From: Adineta steineri
Taxonomy: Eukaryota > Rotifera > Eurotatoria > Adinetida > Adinetidae
Reading direction: 5' to 3'
DNA length: 64,000 bases
NCBI GenBank assembly: GCA_905250115.1
Contig: CAJNOI010000104.1
Span: forward strand, 147,790 to 211,789
Below the pieces are notes generated by a model that saw only the letters and a list, made by a program, of their open reading frames with translations, did no database searches and had not been told where the DNA came from. Of the stretch, positions 1 through 12,565 are shown piece after piece. A program made the translations under genes and the position numbers. How positions within the stretch are numbered: the stretch's first letter is position 1; each line of letters begins with the position of its first letter.

Positions 1-2367
1 TGGAAATTTAAACGAGTATTTGACAGTATTTGTATAAAGAAGAAAAGAAAGAAAGAAATCAAATTCAAGTCAATATTTGTTTTTTATTTTCGATAAAAAA
101 TCAGTTGCTAACGAGTTTTTTTTTAAAAGTGTATTTTGAATTTGTTTTTCTTATACAAATTGTTTCATAAAAGATAGATCACCAGATATATATTGATTGA
201 AAATTTTCAAATGTATTCTTCAATAATTTCATAATAGATAATATAAAATCAAGTGTAACTATTACGGTAGTATAACAGATGAAACAAAATCTTATATAAT
301 ACAACTGATTTGAAATTTCATCGAATATATGCTAAACATATTTATGCAAGTAAAACTAGATCGAAGAGATCATTTCTATGCTCAAATATATTTTAAGAGG
401 AAAGACATACTCATCGCTGTTAATTATAGTAGTCCATGGTAGATTTTCGTATGATCAATTATACAATAATGTATAGATAAGTTTAGAAATTTAAATAGAT
501 TTGAACAAATCATGCTTATAGTGAAACCATAGTTATGTATACAACATGCTGAGGGGAAAAGAAAATAGACGAAAGGTAAATGTGAAGAATAAATACTTAA
601 CAGAAATCAATACAATGATAGTTATAGAGAACAAGATGTATGGCTAATCATGTCTATTTTATGGAACATTTCACCAATGTATTACAAGAACTTTGTTATT
701 GACATGGAGTTTATAAGATCATATCATAAGAGAGAAATACAACTTGTATACCTTTATTATTGTAACATTCAAAGCTTGAAAGCTTTTGTGTAAATCTACT
801 TTGAACAAAAAAATCTAAGATTACTTATTCACTTATACAAAAGTGTTTTGCTCATGTAACTAATCTTTTATATCAATATACCTTTTTCGAAAGGTCATTA
901 CTCTTGTATTACAATACATTATCGTATTAACATAGTAACTGTATTTATGAATGTGTGAATTTTAGTTGTATCATAAATGAATTGATGAAAATACCAAAGA
1001 TGATTATGACTTGAATTCAAATATATTTCTTTCTACTTGACATAAGCATAGGAAAGTATGAAAAATGAGTAAATTTATGACTATTCAGTGTTCAATATCG
1101 ATCTGAATTACATACATCGTGGAATTATAAATATAATCTACCATAAATGGTTTTTTTTTAATATTCGGGATCGACAAAAGAAAACAAAGACATTGAGAGC
1201 AATATTTGAAAAGTAAAAGTATAGCGATCACGATCATGACTACAAGAGTTTGAACCTATGCATGTCTAGTCATAACTACATATATACATCTATTCTTATT
1301 CTTATTCTGACTTTTTCATGAGATGCTGCTCATAAATAATGCGACCATTCTTTTGATCAATGAACAGGCACCCCTCATACTTTCAGTCAAATGTCATACT
1401 ACTGGAATTCTCGAACATGTTTAATTTTGTTTCACATGAACTAGATTTTGCTATAATCATTTTTCAATTCATTTTAAAAATCAAATGCTCGACAACTAAG
1501 GATCAATCTATAACAAAAGGCAGAGTAATGATCGGTTAATTGCAGACATCCACATTATTCTCCAGATTTTTGTATTAGTGCAAGTATGAAAAGAAAACAA
1601 ATCCTAAAATATATTCCAGAGCAACAAAGATAAGAAATCTGTGTCTTCGTTTTTAATACTATTCTGATTCATATATTCTTTTCAATGAACACCCATACAT
1701 AACCAGTTTTGATATTATAAAAAATTGGAAGTCTTGGAAAAAGCTCAGAATAATATTATTACAACCATCAAACAGAAGCTACCATAAACGGTACTGGTAA
1801 ATCAGTGATAGGAATTTGGTGAGCCCCGCCAGAAAATTTCCGGAGGTATCAGTATTATTTCAGTTTTGAGAATACCAACGCATGCCACATCAGATTTTAT
1901 CAAGAGGTTTCAAAATTCATAAAAAAATATCTCTTCGTTCGCAAACTATGGCATTGCGAATCATTGTACAAATTATTAGCACTGTCATTAATCCTTCGAT
2001 TGAAGTGTAAATCCCTCTAGGTGCAGCTACTTATAATTTATTGTTTGATATAACAATATACAATACACAGATTATACTTGATATGGACCAGTCAATATGC
2101 GACATCTAGTACTTATCAGTTTATTAGATCTTATATTCGTCGTCTGAATATTTTCTTTTTGATTGCTTCCATCAAATAAAAAGACGAAATTACTTTGCAG
2201 AAAATAAGTTTACTCTACTAAATTTTGTAAAATGATTATTTGTTCAATTTATTTATTTTGTATAATTTGTTCAATTTATACATATATCAAGTCAACAAAA
2301 TGGCGAGTATCAATCGATAATATATACATATATATCGACCGACATTGCTCATTCAACTGTTCTTCGA
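1..2367. other. AT-rich stretch, no gene seen
   Basis: No open frame with recognisable protein content, no tRNA-like fold and no array was seen on either strand. The last 150 bases are probably the 5' region of the beta-catenin gene that follows. Confidence 0.6.
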
Positions 2368-4756
2368 ATGCATTACGAGTCGTATCAAATGTCAACGACT
2401 ATAACTAGTCGTCGAGCTCATGCTCATGCTGCTGGTGGTGGTGGTGGATGTGATGGATATTTAGGGCAAGATCAAATTGAATCAGCTAATGCTCAATTAA
2501 ATTCTACACGAGCACAACGTATTCGAGCTGCTATATTTCCTGAAATAACGGATGATAATATTTCGAATTGTTTAACTTCTTCACCAATACCTACAACACA
2601 ATATCTTAATGGACAAACAACAGCTGTACAAAAACTTTGTGAATCATCTCAATTATTAAAAAATGCTGTTGCTGATATTATTAATTATAAAGATGATGCG
2701 GAAATAACGGAAAAAGCTTTACCGGAATTACTTCGTTTAATTAATGATAATGATCCAATTATTGCTGGACAAGCATCCTTAGTTTTACATACATTAGCAA
2801 AAAAAGAATCGAGTAGATGTGTTTTAGCTACATCACAAGTAATGCAAGCTTTACTTCAAGCCATATCAAATCCACGTGCTAATGATGAAACCCATCGTGG
2901 TCTTGCTGGTGTACTACATTGTTTATCTCAGTATAAACAAGGTCTTTGTGTTATATACAAAGGATGTGGTATTCCAATTCTTGTTAAACTTCTTGAGTAA
3001 ATTAATCTTGATATTAGTCTTATCTATTGACTATCGTTTTCCTCGTTTTAGTTCATCAAATGAATCAGTAGTTAATTATGCATTAACAGCATTACATAAT
3101 TTATTATTATATATTGAACAAGCTAAATGTGAGATACTTCGTTGTTGTGGTTTGCAGAAAATGATTGTACTATTAAATAGTACTAATCTAAAATTTTTAG
3201 CAATTCTTATTGATTGTCTTCATATGTTAGCATATAATAATGAAGAAGTTAAATTAATTATTGAAGCAAGTAATGCTCCACAACAATTATTAAATATATT
3301 AGATAGAACTAACTATGAAAAACTTATATGGACAATAACACGTTTACTTCGTGTTTTGTCAACATGTTCATCATTAAAAATAATGTTAGTATCAAAAAAT
3401 ACAGTACAAATTTTAGAAAAACAATTATATCAACCAATAAGTTTACGTGTACAACAAAATTGTTTACAAATTCTTCGAAATTTATCTGATCAAGCCGTTA
3501 AATTAGTTAGTTTTTAATAAAAAAAAATTTTTTTAAATCTATATTTTTTTTTCTTATAGGAAAATCTCGATTCACTTATACGTTTACTCATTGATCTATT
3601 ACGAACAAATGATTTCGTAACTGTTTCATGTTCTGTTGGTATCCTATCAAATTTAACATGTAATAATCAATATAATAAATCGATTCTTGTGCAATCTAAT
3701 GGTGTACATGCACTTATAAATACAATCATTCATGGTCATGATAAAGAAGAAATTATTGAACCAGCTATATGTGCATTAAGACATGTAACATGTCGACATT
3801 CACATGCAAATGAAGCACAAAATGCTATACGAAATATACGTGGATTTTTACCAATTGTTGATCTACTTAATCCAACAATATATTCATGGCCTATAATAAA
3901 ATCAACAATAAGTTTAATAAGAAATTTAGGTTTATCAAAAGATAATCTTCCACTTTTACGTGAAACAAATACAATAGAAAAATTAGCACAATTGCTTCTT
4001 CAAAGCTATGAACAATTAGGACATCAACAATCTACTAATAAACAATTTTGTGATAATTATGCACGAATGGATGATATTGTTGAAGGTTGTCTTAATGCAT
4101 TACATATTTTTGCAAAAGATCAACAAAATAGAAATATTATACGAGATTTAGATTGTATACCATTATTTGTTCGAGTAAGAAACTTTTTATTCGAAAATAA
4201 ATATTAATGATTTTAATCTTGAATAGTTACTCCGTCCACCAACAAATGTAGGTATTCAACGTGCAACTACAGCTGTTTTATGTGAACTGGTTAATGATCG
4301 TTTATGTGCTGAATTAATTGAACAACAAACTTGTACACAAATATTAACAGATTTATTGAAATCAAGTGATGAAGGTGTTGGTAAGTTGATTTTTTGGGAA
4401 ATACTAAATCATCTTGACTTATCTATTTTAGCAACATATGCAGCAGCAATTTTATTTCGTTTATCTGATGATAAACCAAATGATGGTCTATCAGGATATC
4501 ATCATGAAGAACATACAGTCAAGAATGTAAATCGACTTTTGTTTTTTAAAATGAATACATTCAATTTAGCTCTTTTTAGCATTATACTTCGAAAAAAGAA
4601 ACATATTCAACACCATATCGACGATCACCACCGCCAATGCATGATGTACCTGCAATAAATTATTATGCATCTGAAGGTTCAGCTGGTAGTGGTCTTGGTG
4701 GTTTCGTAGATAATCAAAATCCACAAACAGCACCTTGGTTCGATAGTGATCTTTAA
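2368..4756 (+). CDS. beta-catenin/armadillo, copy A (adhesion-like)
   Basis: Six exons: 2368-2996, 3052-3505, 3560-4174, 4227-4380, 4432-4526, 4580-4756, giving about 707 aa. The second ATG at 2389 would give 700 aa and cannot be excluded. The protein resembles beta-catenin along its length: an N-terminal [13 protein letters not shown] block like the alpha-catenin-binding segment, armadillo repeats with [36 protein letters not shown] and [15 protein letters not shown], and a C-terminal WFDSDL matching the family's WFDTDL tail. Known role of the family: links cadherin to alpha-catenin at junctions and co-activates TCF in Wnt signalling. Odd: the N-terminus is short and has no DSGxxS phosphodegron. 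A cyclophilin gene follows 264 nt downstream. Confidence 0.93.
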
Positions 4757-5020
4757 ACAGTAGTTGTAGAGATTATTTATACGTAGATATATATATTTAT
4801 ACATCAGGGTATTAGATAACTCTTTTAATCGATCTAATCATTTATTCATTTAGTTTTTCAATCTCAGATATATATTTGCTCAAAAACCGTTTTTCGGTCA
4901 GTTCTTTTTTTTTGTAAACGCGCTTTTTTTTATACGTTGATCAATAAATCAATTTTTATGCTTTATACATTTTACAAAAATTTCCTATTATTGTAGATAT
5001 TATAATAAATATATTTCAAA

Positions 5021-5945
5021 ATGGCACGATCAAAAGTTTTCTTGTATTATAAAAATTATTTTTATTTATTAATAATATTTTTTTCGTGTTAAATTTAGTG
5101 ATGTTAATATTGAAGATAAACCATTAGGACGCATCGTATTTCTAGTTAGTGTTATATAAACTATTATATATCGAATAATAGAAATTTTATTTTAAATTAG
5201 CTCTACAATGATGTTGTACCAAAAACAGCTGGTATGTTAAGAATATATTGCATATTGGATGATTATTATTTTTTGTATAGAAAATTTTCGAGCTTTATGC
5301 ACAGGTGAACGAGGTTTTGGCTATAAGGATTCAACATTTCATCGAGTAATTCCACAATTTATGTTACAAGGTGGAGATTTTGAACGACAGTAATTATTAT
5401 TGATAATTTCGATTAATAATCATTTCATTTATTTTTAGTAATGGTACAGGTGGATACAGGTAAGATATATTGTTTCGAGAAAAAAAAAGAATTTATTTTG
5501 AGTAAATTAAATAGTATCTATGGTGGTAAATTTGAAGATGAAAAGTAAGTTTTTTTGCTAATGTATTAAAAATAATATATTTTTAATATTTCATATAGTT
5601 TTCAACTTAAACATACAAAAGATGGTTTACTTTCAATGGCAAATGCAGGCAAAAATACAAATGGTAATATTATTTTTCTTTCTTTTTCATGTAGAAATAA
5701 TATTTATATTTCTGCCTAGGTTCACAATTTTTTGTTACAACAGTACAAACACCATGGCTTGATGGTAAACATGTATGTATTTTTCTTTTGGTCTAGTGAT
5801 CAATTATTTTATTTTTTTATAGGTTGTCTTTGGTGAAGTGACTGATGGAATGGATATTGTTCGAAAAATTGAAGCTTTAGGTTCACAATCTGGTAAAACA
5901 CAAAAAAGAATTACAATTGCAAGTTGTGGTGAATTAGATCGTTAA
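5021..5945 (+). CDS. cyclophilin-type peptidyl-prolyl isomerase, copy A
   Basis: Nine small exons: 5021-5043, 5099-5144, 5201-5231, 5281-5389, 5439-5459, 5515-5544, 5599-5663, 5720-5772, 5823-5945; 166 aa, the usual size of single-domain cytosolic cyclophilin A. It would catalyse cis-trans isomerisation of X-Pro bonds. Active-site residues visible: [15 protein letters not shown] (Arg, Phe, Met, Gln), [13 protein letters not shown] and the cyclosporin-site Trp in PWLDGKH. No signal peptide. Exon 2 ends in IVFL where family members usually have Glu before LY. It lies between the two beta-catenins. A TAG acceptor-like site about 25 nt upstream of the ATG may be a cis or spliced-leader acceptor. 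Codons are AT-rich, unlike copy B. Confidence 0.92.
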
Positions 5946-6810
5946 GAAACATGCTCAAACTTAATTTATTTCTACTTATTCTCGCATATATATATATACT
6001 GTGTTTTTTTTCTCCTTCAGCTTTTCATACCTTGTGAGTGCAAATTTACTTCATAGAATTAGTTTGCGTGATGGGAGAAGAAAGAGAATGATTGATTTAC
6101 CCGTGAAATTCATTCTTTTTTTTTTTGTTATGTTACCATTGCTAGTATTTTATGATAACTTTTAAGCAATAAAAAAGACAAAAGTTACATTTTTTGAACT
6201 TACATCTCATCATTCTATATGTCAAGTAAGAACTTAATAGCATAGTATTATAATCACAAAAGTCTATTGCCGGATGTTGAATAGTTCCGGACGCGGATAT
6301 ATAAAGACATCGTCGTCTCGTTTGTTTAATAAGGACGATAGATGGCATTAAATTCAAAGTAATTGAAGTTATGATGGTATACGATTTGCTCTCTATGATG
6401 ATGAAATTATAGTTGAAATTGAAAAATGAAATAAATGAGACATTTTCAAAAAAAACATTTTTTAAATTTAACTAGAGAGGATATATTGTTAACAAATTAT
6501 AAAATTAATTGTTTTATTGGTTGATAAAAGACAACGCTAGCTACGTATCTTCATCCGTACAGACAAAGAACGACCGCCGTGTCGGTCGTTTCTTGTTCTT
6601 CTTCATCGCATTTCCATTTTCTCCTTTTTTTTCACTCGGGTTCATCACAAACGCACACATCTAACTAACTTAGGTAAGAATAATGAATGCATACCGTTAT
6701 GTATTTCTCGAGCACATCATAAAAAGAAGAAGAAGAAGAATAAGAAGAGAAAAAAAAGAAAGAGGTAATAGAATAATGTGCATCTATCATTCTTTTTTAA
6801 GGTAATAATC
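5946..6810. other. intergenic and 5' leader of beta-catenin B
   Basis: No gene seen. TTAG/gtaag at about 6668-6676 and TTTTTTAAG just before 6802 look like splice signals of a 5' leader, so the beta-catenin B transcript probably begins in this stretch. Confidence 0.5.
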
Positions 6811-9504
6811 ATGGATTACCCAACAAGTAATCGTCCACCTCAACCACCGATGCATCATCAAATGCCGCCTCATCCAATGCATCATTCTCAACATCCACTA
6901 CTTTCAAATCAATTACAACCAATTAATCCTGAAACTCATACATCGATGTGGTTAGATGATCCATATAATGTTTCAAATGCATCTGCATCACAACGTGATT
7001 CAGGATTTAATTCTCGTCCAGCATCATTACGTAGTATTGAATCAACAGTAACAAGTACAACAGGTCCTTTACATCATGGATCAACAACACCTATTGCTTA
7101 TGAGCAATTACCTCCACCACCTCCTCTACCACCTGATCATGAAGGTCTTCATCCACAATATGCTGAAATGCAACCAGCACCTGTTCCACATGCTCGATCA
7201 GATCCTAATCAAGTTATACCTGAATTACTTAACTTATTAATGGAAGATGATCCTGTTATTGTTCGTGAAGCTGTAACATTAACACAAATGTTAATTAAAG
7301 AAGGTGGTGAAGCCCGTTCCGAAGTTATCCGAAATCGTGATGTAAATTTTAATATAATTATTTTTCTCTCTATATAAAACTACTATTCTTTCTTCTTTTT
7401 ATAGTTAATTCTTGCTTTATTGGATAGTTTTTCAAAAGATATTGGAGATGGTAAAATAATCTATGCACTTGCTAGTTTATTTCATTCACTTTCTCAACAA
7501 CAAGAAGGTCTCCGTGCATTACTTGAATGTGGTGGTATTCCACGATTAATTCAAATCCTTGAGTAAATATATAAAGAAATTCTGTTTGATATTTAAAAAA
7601 AAATTGTTTATTTAGTTCACCTGATAGTACAGTTAATTTTGTTATAACAACATTACATAATTTTCTAATCGTTCTTCAAGAACAATCCGCAAATGAAATT
7701 GATCGTTGTAATGGTACACAAAGTTTTATAAATTTACTTCATAGTGCAAATGATAAATTATTAACATTATTATCTGATTGTTTACTTAAAATGACAAATT
7801 ATAATTTAAATTCAAAACTTTTTATACAAAATAATGAAGAATGTGTTCAACGTCTTTTATTTATATTTGATACAACAAAATATGATAAATTATTATTAAC
7901 AATATCAAAATTATTTCCAATAATATCATCAGGAAATGAAATAATTAAACGAGTATTTTTACAATTAAATGCATTAAGTATATTTGAAAAACAAATTAAA
8001 ACAACCAAAAGTATTCGAATTAGACATAATTGTCTTATTGCATTAAGAAATATATCTGATCAAGCAACACGAATGGTAAGGATTTCGATAGACTCGGATC
8101 ATAAGAAACCAAAGATATAGAGAAAAATAGGTCTATGATTCTTTCTGAGTAGATAATTGGAAATAAAAAAAGAGTTTGTGAAGAACTTCCGATTAGATTA
8201 GAACCGACAACGCTTCAAACCAGCTACTATTTGTGGAAACGAGATGATTGGAAGTAAACCTAACGAACCGTATATTTGTAATCCGATAGATGTTTCATAA
8301 AAATCTCAATAGCAGATCTAGGCTGTATGCTTCAGAGATCTTCTTTTTCAATCGAACAGTCACTTCGTAATAAAGGTTTTTCGTATTCGAATAATTTATT
8401 AGAAAACTTTCAGAAGCAGACTGTACGAGAAGATCGGTCATTGTGTCCGTCCGTTTACACGATAAAAGGCAGATTTTGATGAAACTTTCTACACAATTCA
8501 GTCCCATCAAGATCTCGGTCGAGTTCGAAGTTGAGCCATTCCCGAGTTATTGCAAAAATACTGATATTTCCATATGAATTCTCATATATTTTTTTTTCTT
8601 ATTTCAGCGTGATGTTGATTCATTAATTCAACAGTTAACAGGAATATTATTAACCGATGATCAACAATCTGTATTGTGTTCATTAGGTATATTAAGTAAT
8701 TTAACAGCTGATAATCGAGCCAATAAAAGTTTATTAGTAAAATTAAATGGTGTACAAACATTAATGCAAAAATTGATGGTGAATACTGATGGAAATGATG
8801 ATTTAATTGAAGCTGCTGTAAGTTATTAAAATAGATTTTTTTTTTGTTTTTCTATTTTCTATTTTAGTTATGTACACTTCGACATGTAACTGCACGACAT
8901 GATTTTGAAAATGAAGCGCGTGAAGCAATTAGAAAATCTTATGGTATTGGAAATATAATTAAATTATTACGGGATAAAAACTTCAAAGAACATTGGGGAA
9001 TAGTTAAAGCTATAGTTGGTTTAATAAAAAATTTAGCTTTATCATCAACAATAATTTCACAATTAAGTGAACAAAATGGTGTTAGAAAATTAATTGAATT
9101 ATTAATAAATATTGATCGAGAACGAGTGAAAATTTATGAAGAAAATAAACAACAATATTTTCATCAATTTGATGTTATGGTTGAAATTATTCTTGGAGCT
9201 TTGAATAATTTAGCGAAAGATTTAAATTGTAAAACAATTATTAAAGAAATGAATTGTTCATCAATTTTTATACGTGTAAGTAGAAAACAAATTTGAAGAG
9301 ACACTTTTTTTATTTATTTAATGTTTATTTTAGTATTCACATTTACCATCTTGTTCATTACAACAAAGTGCAAGTGTTCTATTAAAAGAATTAAATATCG
9401 ATCGAGATCGAACGCAATTAAGTGATTCATCATCTCATCAACAATTTAATAATAATAATAATAATAATAATAATATCGATTCTCGTCATATTCGACAGCA
9501 GTGA
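6811..9504 (+). CDS. beta-catenin/armadillo, copy B (signalling-like)
   Basis: Six exons: 6811-7341, 7405-7562, 7616-8075, 8608-8817, 8868-9275, 9334-9504; about 645 aa. The ATG at 6811 is chosen because the preceding in-frame bases look like a splice acceptor. The Pro/His-rich N-terminus has DSGFNS at residues 63-68 with further Ser at 72 and 75, the spacing of the GSK3/beta-TrCP degron. Armadillo repeats follow (VIPELLNLLMEDDPVIV, FVITTLHNFLIVLQE, LGILSNLTADNRANKS, CTLRHVTARHDFENEA). The alpha-catenin-binding-like motif of copy A is absent. The protein ends after the last repeat in a poly-Asn tract with no WFDxDL tail. Three intron positions and phases match copy A; two are extra. Inferred role: regulated Wnt effector rather than junction component. 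Confidence 0.9.
8076..8607 (+). other. long intron with probable inserted element
   Basis: This 532-nt intron of beta-catenin B is about ten times longer than its neighbours and less AT-rich. Around 8440-8550 it contains a block with TGTCCGTCCG followed by a GAAACTTTCTACACA stretch. That looks like a dispersed non-coding element rather than ordinary intron DNA. No terminal repeats were identified. Confidence 0.4.
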
Positions 9505-9861
9505 CATCAGATCTTTTCGTTTTTCTTTAAATATAAATATCAATTTTGTCCTAGTCACCTGTTATTCCCTATTTTTTTTTCGAGTATATATTCTCTGAAT
9601 GTTGTCTCCATCTTTGATCTTTTTTTTCTTCTTTCTTATCAATCGGCCTACTGTCAGATGTTGTTTTGTATATGTATTTTCTCTTTATGTGTGCTTCCTT
9701 CGATTTATATATATATGTAAGTGTATACATATTGTGCAATCGACTTTGTGTCAGTTTTTCTGTTGTAATTTTTTTTCGTTAATTAATTGGTGTTTTCACT
9801 ATAATGATCATGCCATATAATGTTCTAGATTTGATATCATTCCATTCGAATAGTCCAAATA

Positions 9862-10721
9862 ATGTCCGGTGACAACGTTTTCTTCGATGTCTCAGTTGAC
9901 AATAACCCACTTGGTCGTATTACATTCAAAGTAAGCATTTAAAATTTCTTTTTCGTAAAAGAAAAAAATTAATAATATTTCTTTTTTTCATAGCTCTATG
10001 ATGATGTTGTACCAAAAACAACAGGTATATTAAATACAAATAATTTTCTTCCTTCTTTCTAAATTATTTCTTTTATTTTTAAGCCAATTTCCGAGCATTA
10101 TGCACAGGTGAAAAAGGTTTCGGTTATCAAGGAAGTACATTTCACCGTGTAATTCCACAATTTATGCTTCAAGGTATATAATTATCTTTTGTATTATTTT
10201 CTCGAATTATCTATAATATATTTTTATAGGTGGTGATTTCACCCGACAGTGAGTTGATAAAAAACAATTTTTTTTGTTTGTTTTTCATATATTTAATATT
10301 TTCTTTATATTTAAATAGCAATGGTACTGGTGGCAAAAGGTATGTTCATTATTTTAGTTCTGTAATTCGAATAAATTCTTTTTCGCTTTGTTTATTTAGT
10401 ATCTATGGTGAAAAATTCGCCGATGAAAACTTCAAACTTAAACATACAAAACCAGGTCTTTTATCTATGGCTAATGCTGGTCCAAACACCAATGGTTCAC
10501 AATTCTTCGTTACTACCGTTGTAACATCATGGCTCGATGGCAAACATGTACGATATTTTGAAATAATTATTGTTAAATGTTATTGTTTCTTTTGTTTTAA
10601 AAAGGTCGTCTTCGGTGAAGTCGTTGATGGCATGGATATTGTTAAGAAAATCGAAGGCTTAGGTTCACAATCTGGCACACCAAAAGGCAAGGTTGTTATT
10701 ACAGCCTCTGGCACCGTCTAA
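9862..10721 (+). CDS. cyclophilin-type peptidyl-prolyl isomerase, copy B
   Basis: Seven exons: 9862-9930, 9994-10024, 10084-10173, 10230-10248, 10319-10339, 10400-10547, 10605-10721; 164 aa beginning [14 protein letters not shown]. Single cyclophilin domain with [20 protein letters not shown], the [10 protein letters not shown] loop, [17 protein letters not shown] and SWLDGKH, so all catalytic residues are in place. Predicted cytosolic prolyl isomerase. Codon use is clearly richer in C-ending codons (TTC, GTC, AAC, GGC) than copy A, which may mean high expression. A TAG acceptor-like site lies 11 nt upstream of the ATG. An AATAAA-type poly(A) signal follows the stop closely. It closes the second beta-catenin/cyclophilin cassette. 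Confidence 0.93.
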
Positions 10722-11701
10722 ATACAAAACGATCAAAAAATAAATAAACTCATCGTCTATTTCTTTTTTGCTCAATGTTGTATGTGCGATCTTTACCTAT
10801 TCATTTTATTCTATTCTCATTAGGTGATATTATCTCTCATTTACTCTTATTCATTTCCTTCTCATCATAAAAGCCAGCAATATCTTTCTTTCTGATTTTC
10901 ATTAGCTATCATGCCTGTGAGTTAGTTACATTTAAATAAAAACAAGCATTCATATAATGACATTAAATTAATTTTTATTTATATTATCAAAAGAACAAAA
11001 ATTTAATAAGATAATCATACGGTGCGAGAAAATTGTAGTGGAGATGTATAATATGACGTAAGTGAATACAAATTATAATGATGGTTTTTATATTAGATTA
11101 AATAAAGATAGGTATATAGTATGAAGAAAGATGAGCACAGTCGGTCTTTTTTTTTGAAATCGAAAGAGGTTACGTCATCGTTAAAAAATAATTGTATATA
11201 TTATTCAGGAAGATCACTGAATAGAACATGTCTCACACTAAAATCAATTACGATATATTATGGATATAAATCATTGATTCAACGATTATTGATGCCATTT
11301 TGTCTTTTATTATTCGATAAATAATTTGCTTTCGCGAATATCTATTCTTTTATTTGACAAGTTTTATCGATAAAATAAAATAATTATCAGAATGTTCATG
11401 AAAATATTGAGACTGATATCTTCGCATCCATATTCTACTCCTGTATCATATGACAAATCTATCAATGTCAACATAACCTTCAATTTGATCGTATAGATTT
11501 CAAAGGATTACAACTCTAATTCTAGATCAATCAAATTGAAGAATAATAACATTATAGGTCTCATTTTTCATTATAAATTCTATTTTGATTAATATAAAAA
11601 TGAATAATGCATGGATCTATTCTTTAGAAAACAAAATAATATTATGCAAATAATGATATGATAAAAAAATATATATATTTTTCTTTCTCATTATGAACTT
11701 T
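10722..11701. other. intergenic, no gene seen
   Basis: The 3' flanks of two convergent genes. A 67-codon open frame at 11121-11324 has no family resemblance and no splice-site support, and is taken as chance. Confidence 0.5.
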
Positions 11702-12565
11702 TCAACTACGTTGATAATATCGTTGAATTTCTGCTATATCATTAGTACTTAATGTATATCGTTGTCCTATCCGAACATTAGGATCTTCTGTCATAATAGT
11801 CGCTAATCCATTTTTTGAATTATAATCATATGGAAGATCTAATGTATCCGTTACATCTGATAAATATTTATTAAAATTATGTTCTCTTCCTAAACAAAAA
11901 AGAAAAACTAATTTACATATAAATAAATAATATTTACCTTGTTGTACATTATTAAAATTAATCGTTACATAATCATCATGATCTGGACGTAATTGTTCAT
12001 GCCAAAAATCGAGAGCTATAATAGAATAAAATATTTATTAGAAACATAAGCAATCAATTTTCTTTTTATCATGCATAAACTCATGCATGATAGTTGCTTC
12101 ATGATCAACACAATAGGATTTCATTTGTAATGTAACTGATTGACCACTTTGATAAACACGTCCGACCTAAAATAGAAAGTCTATTAATAAATTATGACGT
12201 ACATATGAACTATATTGACTACCATTTTTAATGGAAATAAAATATTCATCATCATTAGCATTAGGTCGAAATTGTACACAGAATGAAGCAGAATTTGGAT
12301 CTAATAAAATCAATCGTTTCAAACGACGCATGCCTGCTATGATCTTAGCTCGATCATATGCATCTTAAGTTAATAAATATTTTATAAGAAACAAACCATA
12401 ATCTGTTGAAATTTCATATGGAACAATTCCATTTGGACAACGAGCTGATGAATTTTATTTACCTATTTCTTCAATATTTGTTTCGTCTAAACATCTCCTT
12501 TGTGGGTAACAATGTGTGAAATAAATTAAGAATAGAAATACGAACATGTATAATATTTGTATCAT
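11702..12565 (-). pseudogene. astacin (M12A) metalloprotease, decayed
   Basis: Reading from 12565 there is a signal peptide (MIQILYMFVFLFLIYFTHC), a short propeptide-like stretch, RCPNGIVPYEIS, AYDRAKIIAGMRRL, ASFCVQFRPNANDDEYFI and MHEFMHALDFWHEQLRPDHD: an astacin zinc protease domain in order. Four defects are visible. (1) An in-frame TAA at 12455-12457 between signal region and catalytic domain. (2) The intron after the HEFMH His starts with AT instead of GT (12068-12069). (3) The motif HExxHxxGxxH has Asp in place of Gly. (4) The Met-turn (SIMHY in active members) is missing; YDYNS runs straight into KNGLATIM. The other introns are ordinary short GT-AG ones. Most likely a recent pseudogene. 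Confidence 0.72.

Noticed and set aside
12443..12464. An 18-nt intron that would remove the in-frame stop in the astacin
   Set aside because: GT and AG are present, but 18 nt is too short for normal splicing. The flanking frame reads straight through with a single TAA, so a nonsense change is simpler.
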